A stretch of DNA of 64,000 nucleotides from positions 581,128 through 645,127 of the forward strand of contig NZ_FOAB01000003.1 of NCBI RefSeq assembly GCF_900109375.1, given 5' to 3'. Source of the stretch: Aquimarina amphilecti. GTDB lineage: Bacteria; Bacteroidota; Bacteroidia; Flavobacteriales; Flavobacteriaceae. Made by a program: the position numbers and the translations under genes. The notes below the pieces were generated by a model. That model was not told where the DNA came from, did not search any database, and saw nothing but the letters and a program-made list of their open reading frames with translations. Positions 15,210 to 24,656 of this stretch are shown here, piece after piece (positions within the stretch are counted from its first letter, which is position 1; each line of letters starts with the position of its first letter).

Positions 15210-17345
15210 TTAGTTCTTCAACGTAAGTGGATTTTTAGATCTACGAATATTATTAATTTTCATATCTTCTAAAACACTTAATGCCTCTTCTACATATACA
15301 TCCTTACTAAGGCTTTTATGCCATCTATTTCTTTTTTCTTCAAGAATAGAATCCTTCTGCATTAAATCTTTTTCATATGGTAAAGATTCAAAAGTCAAAT
15401 TAGTTTTATAATCATTCAAACGATCGAAACGTTCCGCCTGTTTTTCATTCAATTCTATATTTGCCTTATACTTACCATAGTTTAAAGAGTACTCATTAAC
15501 ATCTCTTTTTTCTCGTACCCATTTAGCATTTTCTTCAATTAATTTTAATTGGTCATTCGTTGCCATACGAGCTTTACTTTTATTTATAGTTTGGTCAAAA
15601 TCAATATAACCATCCCATAAAGTATAATCAGCTGCAGGAATTTTATCCCAAGGCAAAGGGTTTTCTTGATCCTTTTCTCCTATATCAATATAGCTATAAC
15701 GATCCGGAACAACGACATCACTTTTTACTCCTTCTAATTGAGTAGACCCACCATTAACTCGGTAAAACTTCTGAGTAGTAAGCTTTAAAGCTCCTAAATC
15801 TCCAAAATCATTACTTCGCATCCATCGATTTAGATCCATTACGTTTTGTACGGTTCCTTTTCCATAAGTTTGCTTACTTCCTATAATTATGGCTCTTTTA
15901 TAATCTTGCATAGCCGCAGCTAAAATTTCTGATGCAGAAGCAGAAAGCTCATTTACCAAAATAACCAATGGCCCATCCCATAGAACATTTCTGTCTTTAT
16001 CGCTTAAAACTTCTGGAGACTCTCCTTTCGTTCTCACTTGAACAATTGGTCCCTTATCAATAAACAATCCTGCAATATCAACTACGGTTTGTAAAGACCC
16101 TCCTCCATTATCTCTTAAGTCAATTACAAGACCTTCCATCTCTTCTTGCTTTAGACGAATAATTTCTTGTTTTACATCTTTTGCAGCATTACGTTGGTTA
16201 TAGTCCTGCATATTGAAATAGAACTTAGGTAAATTTATAATTCCAAAATTTTTCCCGTTTTTCTTAACAACCGAAGATTTAGCGTACGTTTCTTCTAATT
16301 CAACCACATCCCTAACGATTTCAACATTTTCTATAGTTCCATCTACCTTTTTTACCGTAAGAATCACTTTAGTTCCTTTCGGCCCTTTAATAAGACTTAC
16401 TGCGTCATCTAGTCTCATCCCTACAATACTAACAGGCTCAACTTCATCCTCCTGTTTTACCTTCATAATGAAATCTCCGACTTCAACCTTACTACCTCTC
16501 CAAGCTGGACCTCCAGAAATAATCTCAATGATTTTTACATTATCATTTTTCTTTTGTAGCCTTGCTCCTATTCCTTCTAATTTTCCAGACATAGCAATAT
16601 CAAAACGATCTTTATCTTGTGGAGCAAAATAGTAGGTATGTGGATCAAACTCTTCTACAATTGAATTTATATAAATAGAAAACCAATCTTTTCTTTCTAA
16701 ATCATCCGCAAACTCAAAATACTCTTTCAAAGAAGTTGTTGTTATATCTCGAGATTCCTCTTCTAAAACGACAGCCGATTTTCTTTTAAACTCTTTATTT
16801 TTTGTTATTGAATCTATCTGCTCATCTACTTTGTCATAATAACTAGATAAAGCATTAAATTTAAGCTGTAATCTCCAACGATTTTTCATTTCGTTTTTAT
16901 CACTAGCATATGCTAATTTTTCATAATCAGTATTGATAGATTCTTCCTTTTCAAAATTAAATGGATGCTCTAAAATTTCTTTGTATAAAGATCTAGCTTC
17001 GATCATTCTTTGTTGTAGTCTTTCATAAGTAAGATTGAAAAAATCAATCTCCTTATCTCTGATCTGATCGTCAATTAAAGTTTCGAACTTTTTAAATTCT
17101 TCAATATCACTCTCATAAAAATATCGCTTTAATGGATCTAAAGCATCAATATAATCAACAAAAACATTCTTTGAGAAATCATCATTAATATCCTTTGCAT
17201 CGTAATGACCCTTACTTAACACATAACTGATAAGATCAATCAATATTCGATCTTTATCAGGATCATTATCAATTTTTGTTGTAAAGCTACACGAAGCAGC
17301 TGATACAATTACGGTAAGCATCAATACCAAAAAACTCTTTTTCAT
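15210..17345 (-). CDS. prc: Tail-specific (carboxy-terminal processing) protease, lipoprotein
   Basis: A 711-residue S41-family periplasmic protease that cleaves proteins with exposed nonpolar C-termini. The N-terminus is a lipoprotein signal with a Cys at the lipobox (SAASC). A helical N-terminal domain (~30-230) is followed by a PDZ domain (~235-340), and then the catalytic domain. That domain has DLRDNGGG, the Ser nucleophile segment NELSASASE and the general-base Lys in TYGKGTVQ, about 25 residues downstream as in E. coli Prc. A C-terminal helical domain rich in charge completes the usual length. It is the first gene of a two-gene unit with the OppC-like permease. Confidence 0.95.
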   Translation of the reverse strand: MKKSFLVLMLTVIVSAASCSFTTKIDNDPDKDRILIDLISYVLSKGHYDAKDINDDFSKNVFVDYIDALDPLKRYFYESDIEEFKKFETLIDDQIRDKEIDFFNLTYERLQQRMIEARSLYKEILEHPFNFEKEESINTDYEKLAYASDKNEMKNRWRLQLKFNALSSYYDKVDEQIDSITKNKEFKRKSAVVLEEESRDITTTSLKEYFEFADDLERKDWFSIYINSIVEEFDPHTYYFAPQDKDRFDIAMSGKLEGIGARLQKKNDNVKIIEIISGGPAWRGSKVEVGDFIMKVKQEDEVEPVSIVGMRLDDAVSLIKGPKGTKVILTVKKVDGTIENVEIVRDVVELEETYAKSSVVKKNGKNFGIINLPKFYFNMQDYNQRNAAKDVKQEIIRLKQEEMEGLVIDLRDNGGGSLQTVVDIAGLFIDKGPIVQVRTKGESPEVLSDKDRNVLWDGPLVILVNELSASASEILAAAMQDYKRAIIIGSKQTYGKGTVQNVMDLNRWMRSNDFGDLGALKLTTQKFYRVNGGSTQLEGVKSDVVVPDRYSYIDIGEKDQENPLPWDKIPAADYTLWDGYIDFDQTINKSKARMATNDQLKLIEENAKWVREKRDVNEYSLNYGKYKANIELNEKQAERFDRLNDYKTNLTFESLPYEKDLMQKDSILEEKRNRWHKSLSKDVYVEEALSVLEDMKINNIRRSKNPLTLKN

Positions 17346-17515
17346 ACGCTCATTTTTAATTTAGGGGTGTTCAGGCAAAATACATTAAAAATCGTGCCAA
17401 TAATAGGTAATATTACTAAATTTTTCTTAAAAGAACTAATAATGTACACTACTGATTACTAATAATATATTTAGAATAAAAAAAATGTATTTTTACCAGT
17501 GAAAAAAATAATCCA

Positions 17516-18298
17516 ATGCCGCAAAGAAAACCTTTGATTTTAGTAACCAACGATGATGGCATAACAGCTCCAGGAATCCGAACTTTAATCAGCATAATGA
17601 ATGAAATTGGCGATGTATTCGTTGTTGCTCCAGATAGCCCTCAGAGCGCTATGGGTCACGCAATTACAATAAACAACACTTTGTATTGTGATCCTATTAC
17701 TATTGACAAAGAAGCACCGCAAAAGGAATATAGTTGTTCTGGAACGCCAGTTGATTGCGTCAAAATGGCAACAAGGCAAATTCTGGACAGAAAACCAGAC
17801 TTATGTGTAAGTGGAATCAATCATGGTTCTAACTCTGCAATTAATGTTATTTATTCTGGCACTATGAGTGCTGCAGTAGAAGCAGGAATTGAAGGAATTC
17901 CTGCCATAGGATTTTCTTTACTTGACTATAGTATGAATGCAAATTTTGGCCCTTCTAAAAAATTCATAAAAAATATAGTAAAAAATGTACTTAAAAACGG
18001 ATTACCAAAAGGTATTGTACTGAATGTCAATATCCCGAAATTAGAAGAAAAGAACATAAAAGGTATCAAAATATGCAGACAAGCCAATGCGCATTGGGTA
18101 GAAGAGTTTGATAAAAGAACGAATCCAATGGGAAGAGATTATTATTGGCTTTCTGGAAAATTTATTAATGAAGACAAAGGAGAAGACACAGACGAGTGGG
18201 CTCTGCACAATGGATATATATCAATTGTACCCACGAAATTTGATCTCACCGCACACCATTTTATACAAGAATTAAACAACTGGTCGTTACATGATTAA
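17516..18298 (+). CDS. surE: 5'/3'-nucleotidase SurE
   Basis: SurE is a metal-dependent survival-protein phosphatase that dephosphorylates nucleoside monophosphates. The 260-residue protein has the diagnostic metal site ILVTNDDGITAPGI (D13, D14), a nucleotide-site APDSPQSAMGHAITI, and VSGINHGSN with the conserved Asn. The end overlaps the next gene by 8 bp, so translation is coupled. A weak TATTTTTA at 17488-17495 is a possible -7 box. surE next to lpxB is a common flavobacterial layout as far as I recall. Confidence 0.96.
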   Translation: MPQRKPLILVTNDDGITAPGIRTLISIMNEIGDVFVVAPDSPQSAMGHAITINNTLYCDPITIDKEAPQKEYSCSGTPVDCVKMATRQILDRKPDLCVSGINHGSNSAINVIYSGTMSAAVEAGIEGIPAIGFSLLDYSMNANFGPSKKFIKNIVKNVLKNGLPKGIVLNVNIPKLEEKNIKGIKICRQANAHWVEEFDKRTNPMGRDYYWLSGKFINEDKGEDTDEWALHNGYISIVPTKFDLTAHHFIQELNNWSLHD

Positions 18299-18572
18299 AA
18301 AAGAAATTCTATTAGGTTTTTTTACCGGAATATTTGCCAATGCTATTGGAATCGTTTTGTATATATTACTCTTTTCTGAATTAAGCATTGCAGAAACCTT
18401 AAAAGCTGCGCAACAAAACAATTTTTTAGGAAGTTTGATTGCTTTAGGGGCTATCCTAAATCTTATCATTTTCTTTCTATTTTTAAAACAAAACAAACCA
18501 TATAGAGCACGTGGCGTGCTTCTTGCTACCTTAATTGCAGCAGTGAGTATTGCAATTAGTAAGTTTAGTTAA
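18291..18572 (+). CDS. Small membrane protein of unknown function between surE and lpxB
   Basis: A 93-residue protein with three predicted membrane helices (residues ~7-27, ~42-62 and ~72-90) and short charged loops. It starts within the last codons of surE (8-bp overlap) and ends 22 bp before the lpxB start, so it is part of the same transcript. I do not recognise a characterised family. The context suggests an envelope role, but function cannot be assigned from the sequence. Confidence 0.8.
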   Translation: MIKKEILLGFFTGIFANAIGIVLYILLFSELSIAETLKAAQQNNFLGSLIALGAILNLIIFFLFLKQNKPYRARGVLLATLIAAVSIAISKFS

Positions 18573-18594
18573 TACACGACGAAAGTATATAAAA

Positions 18595-19704
18595 ATGAAA
18601 TATTATCTTATTGCAGGAGAAGCATCAGGAGATTTACACGGTGCTAACCTTATGAAATCTATTCTTAAAGAAGATCCCAATGCAGAATTTAGGTTTTGGG
18701 GAGGAGATTTAATGCAATCAGTAGGTGGTACCATGGTTCTACATTATAAAGAAAGAGCCTTTATGGGTTTTTTTGAAGTGATTATGAACCTATTTAAAAT
18801 TTTAGGTTTTATAAAACAATGTAAAAAAGACATTGAACAATACAATCCAGATGCACTTGTTTTAATAGACAACTCCGGTTTTAATCTACGCATCGCCGAA
18901 TGGGCTAAACCAAAAGGCTATATCACACATTATTATATAAGCCCTCAAGTATGGGCATCACGAGCTGGAAGAGTAAAAACTATTAAAGCCAATGTGGACC
19001 ATATGTACGTTATACTTCCATTTGTTTCTGATTTTTATAAAAAATATAACTATGAGGTGAATTTTGTTGGACACCCACTTATCGATGCTATTGCCGATCA
19101 CAATCAAGTAATCCCCGATAATTTCAAAAAACAATACCAGCTAGATGAGCGACCGATTATAGCGATATTACCAGGAAGTAGAAAGCAAGAGATCACAAAA
19201 ATGTTAGAAGTGATGCTTAGCGTAGTTGATGATTTTCCATCCTATCAATTTGTAATTGCTGGCGCTCCTAGTCAAGATGAAAAATTTTATGAGCCCTTTA
19301 TAAAAAAAGAAGGAGTACATTTAATAATGAATCGTACTTATGATATTTTAAGCTTAAGCAACGCAGCTTTAGTTACTTCAGGAACTGCAACGTTAGAAAC
19401 TGCATTATTTAAAGTTCCACAAGTAGTATGTTATAAAGGAAATACTATTTCATATCATATTGCTAAAAAAATTATCAATTTAGAATATATTTCTTTAGTG
19501 AATTTAATAATGGATAAGCCTGTGGTTAAAGAACTAATCCAAGGTGATTTTAATACGAAACAACTAAAAGAAGAGCTAATAAAAATATTAGATGACTATA
19601 AGAGAGCAGTAATGTTTTTAGAATATTATGATCTAGAAAAGAAACTTGGTGGAAAAGGAGCCAGTGACAAAACTGCCAATCTAATTGTAGAAACTGTAAA
19701 ATAA
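18595..19704 (+). CDS. lpxB: Lipid-A-disaccharide synthase LpxB
   Basis: LpxB joins UDP-2,3-diacylglucosamine and lipid X to form the lipid A disaccharide at the inner-membrane surface. The 369-residue protein begins MKYYLIAGEASGDLHGANL, the family N-terminus. It has PQVWASRAGRVKTI and the GT-B nucleotide-binding signature LPGSRKQEI near residue 195. A Ser/Thr-Gly segment TSGTATLETALFKVPQVV follows near residue 260. I chose ATG 18595 because it begins directly at the conserved N-terminus; an ATG at 18550 would add 15 residues that overlap the upstream gene. Confidence 0.97.
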   Translation: MKYYLIAGEASGDLHGANLMKSILKEDPNAEFRFWGGDLMQSVGGTMVLHYKERAFMGFFEVIMNLFKILGFIKQCKKDIEQYNPDALVLIDNSGFNLRIAEWAKPKGYITHYYISPQVWASRAGRVKTIKANVDHMYVILPFVSDFYKKYNYEVNFVGHPLIDAIADHNQVIPDNFKKQYQLDERPIIAILPGSRKQEITKMLEVMLSVVDDFPSYQFVIAGAPSQDEKFYEPFIKKEGVHLIMNRTYDILSLSNAALVTSGTATLETALFKVPQVVCYKGNTISYHIAKKIINLEYISLVNLIMDKPVVKELIQGDFNTKQLKEELIKILDDYKRAVMFLEYYDLEKKLGGKGASDKTANLIVETVK

Positions 19705-19714
19705 AAGATCCCCA

Positions 19715-20227
19715 ATGAATAAACTATTTTATTTTTTACTGATACTATCCATTACTTTAGCCTCTTGCGGAGGTGCTAAAAAAAGAAGTACTGTTTCGAG
19801 AAAGACCGCAAAAACATCAAAAACTAAAAGAGCAACACCCAAAAACAAAAAAATAACCAGCATCATCAATTATGCAAAAACTTTTGAAGGTACACGATAT
19901 AAATATGGAGGTACTACAAAAAAAGGAATGGATTGCTCTGGGTTAGTTTACACATCATTTAAAAAGGAAGAGGTTGTCCTCCCAAGGACTTCTAAAGCTA
20001 TGTCTGTGCAAGGAAAAAAAATATCTTTAAAAAATGTTACGGTAGGTGATCTTTTATTTTTTAGAACTAACAAAAATAAAAATGCAATCAACCATGTAGG
20101 TTTAGTAGTAAAAACTGGGAATCGAGTAGAATTCATCCATGCTTCTACCTCTAAAGGAGTTACTATATCAAGTTTAGATGAAAGGTATTGGAACAATTGT
20201 TTTGCTGGAGTTCGAAGAATTTTATAA
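19715..20227 (+). CDS. NlpC/P60-family lipoprotein, cell-wall peptidase
   Basis: A 170-residue lipoprotein: signal peptide with lipobox ending LASC (Cys at residue 18), a basic Lys/Arg/Thr-rich linker (~22-48), then an NlpC/P60 domain. The catalytic triad is visible as C74 (GMDCSGLV), H127 (NHVGLVVK) and H142 (FIHAS). Such enzymes hydrolyse D-Glu-meso-Dap bonds or stem peptides in peptidoglycan, on the periplasmic side of the outer membrane. It follows lpxB by 10 bp in the same operon. Confidence 0.93.
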   Translation: MNKLFYFLLILSITLASCGGAKKRSTVSRKTAKTSKTKRATPKNKKITSIINYAKTFEGTRYKYGGTTKKGMDCSGLVYTSFKKEEVVLPRTSKAMSVQGKKISLKNVTVGDLLFFRTNKNKNAINHVGLVVKTGNRVEFIHASTSKGVTISSLDERYWNNCFAGVRRIL

Positions 20228-20320
20228 TCTTAATTCTTTAATTTTCAATACTTTTTTATTTTATTGATCATAAATTCCCTTAAATATTTTAAATTAGTAT
20301 ACTAAAATCATTTTTTCATA

Positions 20321-20878
20321 ATGGAATATTCTCTAGATCCTTTAGAAGTTAAAAAAGTTATAGATGCTAAAGTAAATGGTCAGGAATTTGATGAAGATCA
20401 GTTCACCTATTATCATCTTAATAGAAATCTTTTTAATGTAAAAAAAGAAATTACTACGTTAACCCATTATATGGGTAATAAATTTCGAGACAATAAGGGA
20501 TATATTTGGGAAGAAGCCCCAAGATTCAAAAACTGGTTTCATACACCAAAATCCAGTTATTTTGGAAGTTTGATAGGAATGAAACCATATAGTAGAAAAT
20601 TTTTACGTCCTGATAAGCAAACTGGCATAGGTGGTGAATTTGAAATGATTATTCGTCACGATGGAAAACGAATAGATGCATTAACACATGAAGGGTATCA
20701 GGAGACCTATAATTTTGGTCCTACTTCTAATTCAAAACTACATATCCTTTTAGATGTAGACCCACATGGACCACATCCTGACTATACTGTAAAAGTAGAT
20801 ACTGGTAAAGTTACTATTAAAGATAAAAAGAGAGAACTTTCTGGAACCATTAGGAGAAGAAATCGAATAAAGAAATAA
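20321..20878 (+). CDS. Hypothetical basic cytoplasmic protein, 185 aa
   Basis: No recognised domain. The protein has no signal peptide and no membrane helix. It is rich in charged and aromatic residues, with a central segment PRFKNWFHTPKSSYFGS, a His/Pro cluster LDVDPHGPHPDY near residue 150, and a very basic C-terminus GTIRRRNRIKK. The C-terminal tail would suit nucleic-acid or acidic-partner binding, which is inference only. It lies alone between the NlpC/P60 lipoprotein gene and comEC, 93 bp after the former. Confidence 0.75.
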   Translation: MEYSLDPLEVKKVIDAKVNGQEFDEDQFTYYHLNRNLFNVKKEITTLTHYMGNKFRDNKGYIWEEAPRFKNWFHTPKSSYFGSLIGMKPYSRKFLRPDKQTGIGGEFEMIIRHDGKRIDALTHEGYQETYNFGPTSNSKLHILLDVDPHGPHPDYTVKVDTGKVTIKDKKRELSGTIRRRNRIKK

Positions 20879-21045
20879 TCACTTTACTCCTTTAATCACA
20901 TTTACTCTCTTCTTTCTAAAGACTCTTAAACATTGCTTTTAATTGATTAGACATTAACTAACATTTCTTTTATCAAAAAAACATTTAAACCCAAGAAAAT
21001 AAAAATCTACAGGTAACATATTAAGTTTATGAGACACGATTAGTT

Positions 21046-21085
21046 ATAGGTCTTTAAATAACCTATTAACTAATTTTTAATAGGT
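21046..21085 (+). promoter_or_regulatory. Mutually exclusive hairpins over the comEC start codon
   Basis: ATAGGT (21046-21051) can pair with ACCTAT (21061-21066). The same ACCTAT, extended to ACCTATTAA (21061-21069), can instead pair with TTAATAGGT (21077-21085) in a 9-bp stem with a 7-base loop. The second stem covers the first bases of the GTG start (21084-21086). This resembles a translation-control switch; whether it works as one is unproven. Confidence 0.35.
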
Positions 21086-23126
21086 GCATAAATTACTTAA
21101 TATCCCTTTTCTAGTTTTAACTCTTTCCCTAATCACAGGAATAATCATTGGCTACTATAGTGAAATAGAGCTAAAATTGGTTCTTACCTATCAAATAATT
21201 GCCATAACAGGTCTTCTTGTTTCTTGGTGGTATGCTAAAAAAATATTTAAAAGTACTGTTGGATTTAGTGTATTGGTTATTATGACTTTTACCTTTTTTG
21301 GAATTACCATTGTAAAGATTAATAACCCAAAACACAATTCTAATTATTACACTAATTTAATCAAAAACGACAAAAACCCTAATGTAATTAGTTTTCATAT
21401 AAAAGAAAGACTAAAACCGAGTACATATTATGAAAAATACATTGTCAACATCACATCAATAAATCAAGAAACAACTCAAGGAAAACTACTAATACAAATA
21501 GCAAAGGATAGTTTAAACCAGAAATTAACAATTGGGGATTCATATGTTACTTTCGAAACATTAAAACCTATAGCTACTGCCTTAAATCCAAACCAATTTG
21601 ATTACGCGGACTTTTTAAGCAAACAATATGTTTTTCATAAAATCAATCTAAAGTTCGAACAATTAAAGCCAACAGACCTACATGTATTTTCCATATATCG
21701 CATTGCACACCTTATTAGAACAGACATACATCAAAATCTAGCTTCATATAATTTTAACAAGAAGCAATTATCAATTATCAACGCATTACTTCTAGGACAA
21801 AGACAAGACATAGATTCTAATACTTTTAACGATTATCGTGATGCCGGTGCTATACATATATTAGCCGTTTCGGGATTGCATATTGGAATACTTTTACTAA
21901 TTCTAAATTCTATATTAAAGCCGTTAAATCACTTTAGAAAAAATGGTAAAGTGGCTAAAACTATATTCATTATTTTAATACTATGGTGTTTTGCTGTAAT
22001 TGCCGGTTTATCTCCTTCAGTTCTTAGAGCAGTTACTATGTTTTCTTTTATAGCAATTGGAATGCATATTCGTTCAAAAACTAGCATTTATAATTCCTTA
22101 ATAGTATCCATGTTTGCCCTATTATGCGTACGGCCTTTATTATTATTTTCTATTGGATTTCAATTAAGTTACTTAGCAGTATTTGCAATTGTTTGGATAC
22201 AACCATCTTTAGCCAAATTATACACTCCTCGATTTTACATAGATACAAAACTATGGGAGACTTTTACTGTTACTATTGCTGCACAACTTGGTTTATTACC
22301 TCTACTATTATTTTATTTTCATCAATTTCCTTTGCTATTTTTTATCTCTAATCTTATAATCATTCCAGTTTTAGGAATCATTTTAGGGTTTGGAATAATT
22401 GTTATATTCTTAGCAGAAATGCAGTTGTTAACCGATTGGATAGCTCTCATATTCGGGAACTTTATAAACGCAATGAATTTTATCGTGTATTGGGTTTCTA
22501 AACAAGAAATATTTATAATTACAAATATTTACTTTTCCTTCAGAATGCTTATTACAGGATATAGTTTTATTATTTCTCTAATATTCACACTCAAGAAAAC
22601 TTGTTCCAGAAACATAATTACCGTATTAATAAGCAGTGTTCTTTTTTTATCAACTATGATATATGAACGACATCTAAATCTTACTAAAGAAGAACTTATT
22701 GTATTCCATAACTACCGAAATACCACGCTGGGCGTTTTACAAAATCAATATTTAAGATTATTCACTAAAGACTCTGTTTCAATAACTGCAAAAAATTACC
22801 TCTTAAAAAACTATCTAATCGAAAATAATTCAAAACTTCACAACACTGAAAAACTGAATAACATCTACCATTACAAAACGAAAACAATCTTAGTGATTGA
22901 TAGCTCCAGTATCTATCAAATTAAAAAAATACATCCTGATATTATTATTTTGACTAATTCTCCAAAAATTCATCTAGACAGAGTGATTCAAACGCTAAAA
23001 CCTAAGCTAATTGTTGCGGATGGAAGTAATTATAAAAGTTATCTTGATCAATGGGAAAAGAACTGTGTAAAACAAAACATCCCTTTTCATCGGACAGATA
23101 AAAAGGGAGCTTTTATATTGAATTAA
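21084..23126 (+). CDS. comEC: ComEC/Rec2-family DNA-uptake channel protein
   Basis: ComEC forms the inner-membrane channel for single-stranded DNA during natural transformation. The 680-residue protein has two N-terminal membrane helices, an OB-fold-like DUF4131 region (~60-200), and the Competence domain with LLLGQRQDID and HILAVSGLHIGILLLIL. Several further helices follow, including GFQLSYLAVFAIVW. The C-terminal ~170 residues, where many ComEC proteins carry a metallo-beta-lactamase domain, lack an HxHxD motif, as in the short Bacteroidota forms I know. Translation starts at GTG 21084, directly after an in-frame TAG; no nearby ATG fits. Confidence 0.93.
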   Translation: MHKLLNIPFLVLTLSLITGIIIGYYSEIELKLVLTYQIIAITGLLVSWWYAKKIFKSTVGFSVLVIMTFTFFGITIVKINNPKHNSNYYTNLIKNDKNPNVISFHIKERLKPSTYYEKYIVNITSINQETTQGKLLIQIAKDSLNQKLTIGDSYVTFETLKPIATALNPNQFDYADFLSKQYVFHKINLKFEQLKPTDLHVFSIYRIAHLIRTDIHQNLASYNFNKKQLSIINALLLGQRQDIDSNTFNDYRDAGAIHILAVSGLHIGILLLILNSILKPLNHFRKNGKVAKTIFIILILWCFAVIAGLSPSVLRAVTMFSFIAIGMHIRSKTSIYNSLIVSMFALLCVRPLLLFSIGFQLSYLAVFAIVWIQPSLAKLYTPRFYIDTKLWETFTVTIAAQLGLLPLLLFYFHQFPLLFFISNLIIIPVLGIILGFGIIVIFLAEMQLLTDWIALIFGNFINAMNFIVYWVSKQEIFIITNIYFSFRMLITGYSFIISLIFTLKKTCSRNIITVLISSVLFLSTMIYERHLNLTKEELIVFHNYRNTTLGVLQNQYLRLFTKDSVSITAKNYLLKNYLIENNSKLHNTEKLNNIYHYKTKTILVIDSSSIYQIKKIHPDIIILTNSPKIHLDRVIQTLKPKLIVADGSNYKSYLDQWEKNCVKQNIPFHRTDKKGAFILN

Positions 23127-23133
23127 ATAGTTT

Positions 23134-24423
23134 TTATAAATTATTTTTAAGGTCAGATACTTCTGCTAATAATTCCTCTACAGGCATATCCATTACTTCT
23201 TTCACAATTTTATGAATATCTGGCACAACAGTTCTTGCTAGTTTCGTTGGACTATTAAAAAGAATAGTTATTCCTAGGTCTTCCTGAGGAAAAATGGCAA
23301 TTTCGCTTCTATAACTATTTACGTGGCCTCCATGATGAATCATTCTACTCGATTCACCAGTTTTTTTATTCTTAAAATCATGAATACGCCATCCGTGTGC
23401 ATATTGTGATTCTTGATGATTTGTCCATCTCTGATAATATTTACTTTTGCCAGGAAGATTGATCACGGGATTAAAAACATTTTTTAATCCATCGGAGCTC
23501 ATCACATTAGGATTGTGTCCCAATAAAAATCGCATCCACTTAGCCATATCCGCCACACTAGCATTTACACCTCCAGCAGGGATAGCATTATAGTATTTTT
23601 GATTTAGTTTAAGAGATTTCCAACCTCTACCATATTTTCTATGAGGCATTGCGACATTAGAAGCTGTCTTTAATGAATTATGATCTGTAGATGCATTATT
23701 CATTTTTAGGGGGCCAAAAATCTTTTCTGAGATTGCTTCTCCATATGATTTCCCACTCACCTGCTCTATCATCGCTCCGCTTAAAGCAAATACCGCATTT
23801 TGATAACTATAAATATTACCAGGTTTTGCTATTGTTTTAATACTTTTAAACTGACCTGCTATAGTATTTAAAGCAATTCCATCTTCAACTAAATTAGTAA
23901 AACTATGATATGGTAAACCAGAAGAATGTGATAAAATATGTGATAGCGTCACACTATCTGTCCACTTTTTATTAGCTAACTCAAAATTGGAGACGTAATC
24001 ATGTACCTTATCTTCCCAATTAAGTAAGCCTTCTTCAACATATATTCCGGATAGTACTCCTGCAAAACCTTTAGAAACAGAGCCTATTCTAAAAATAGTC
24101 TCTTCATCTATTATATCTTTACGTGAAGCTTTTCTTTTTCCAAAACCACCTAAATAGATAACAGAATCACATTTCACAATACCAACTCCGGCTCCAACAA
24201 TTTTATGTTGTTTCAATGCTTTATTAAAATATTTCTCTACAGCATCAACCAATAACTCTTTCTGCCTATCTGATATTGGATTTTTAAAAAAGTTTGCAGA
24301 AGCTTGCGCCGGTTTTAATTCTTCAATTAATTTGGTTTCCTCTATTTTCTTAGCAGAGATCAGCGGAAAAAGCAATGTGATTAACAGCAACATTGAAGGG
24401 GCAATGAGGGAACGTTTTTTCAT
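23134..24423 (-). CDS. Secreted serine hydrolase of the class C beta-lactamase family
   Basis: A 429-residue beta-lactamase/DD-peptidase-like (S12) protein with an N-terminal signal peptide. The nucleophile motif is S-V-S-K (RIGSVSKGFAG), the second motif is Tyr-x-Asn in YSYQNAVF, and the third is HHGGHVNSYRS in place of KTG. These fit esterases and peptidases of the family rather than true lactamases. It would act in the periplasm or outside on peptides, esters or wall fragments; the substrate cannot be read. It ends 7 bp from the convergent comEC stop. Confidence 0.9.
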   Translation of the reverse strand: MKKRSLIAPSMLLLITLLFPLISAKKIEETKLIEELKPAQASANFFKNPISDRQKELLVDAVEKYFNKALKQHKIVGAGVGIVKCDSVIYLGGFGKRKASRKDIIDEETIFRIGSVSKGFAGVLSGIYVEEGLLNWEDKVHDYVSNFELANKKWTDSVTLSHILSHSSGLPYHSFTNLVEDGIALNTIAGQFKSIKTIAKPGNIYSYQNAVFALSGAMIEQVSGKSYGEAISEKIFGPLKMNNASTDHNSLKTASNVAMPHRKYGRGWKSLKLNQKYYNAIPAGGVNASVADMAKWMRFLLGHNPNVMSSDGLKNVFNPVINLPGKSKYYQRWTNHQESQYAHGWRIHDFKNKKTGESSRMIHHGGHVNSYRSEIAIFPQEDLGITILFNSPTKLARTVVPDIHKIVKEVMDMPVEELLAEVSDLKNNL

Positions 24424-24656
24424 ATTAGGTTAAGCTCTATTTTAAATATTTAAAATCGAAAAATCGGGGAGATTCTAAATACTCTTATGTAACGATTCGG
24501 TTTATTAATTATTTCAATTTTGACCAAATATAACGATTATATGCATATATCATCGTTGAAATACATTTTTTTATAAATTTTAACACTTTTTAACTACTTT
24601 AGAGACTTATAAAGGTTTCATATGAAAGAAAAAACTTTCAGTTTTTGTTTTTCTTA

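Noticed and set aside
24618-24650. Palindrome TTTCATATGAAA and TGAAAG/CTTTCA hairpin before the 112-aa gene end
   Set aside because: It looks like a weak terminator only in the plus direction, where no gene ends. It is likely chance in AT-rich sequence.
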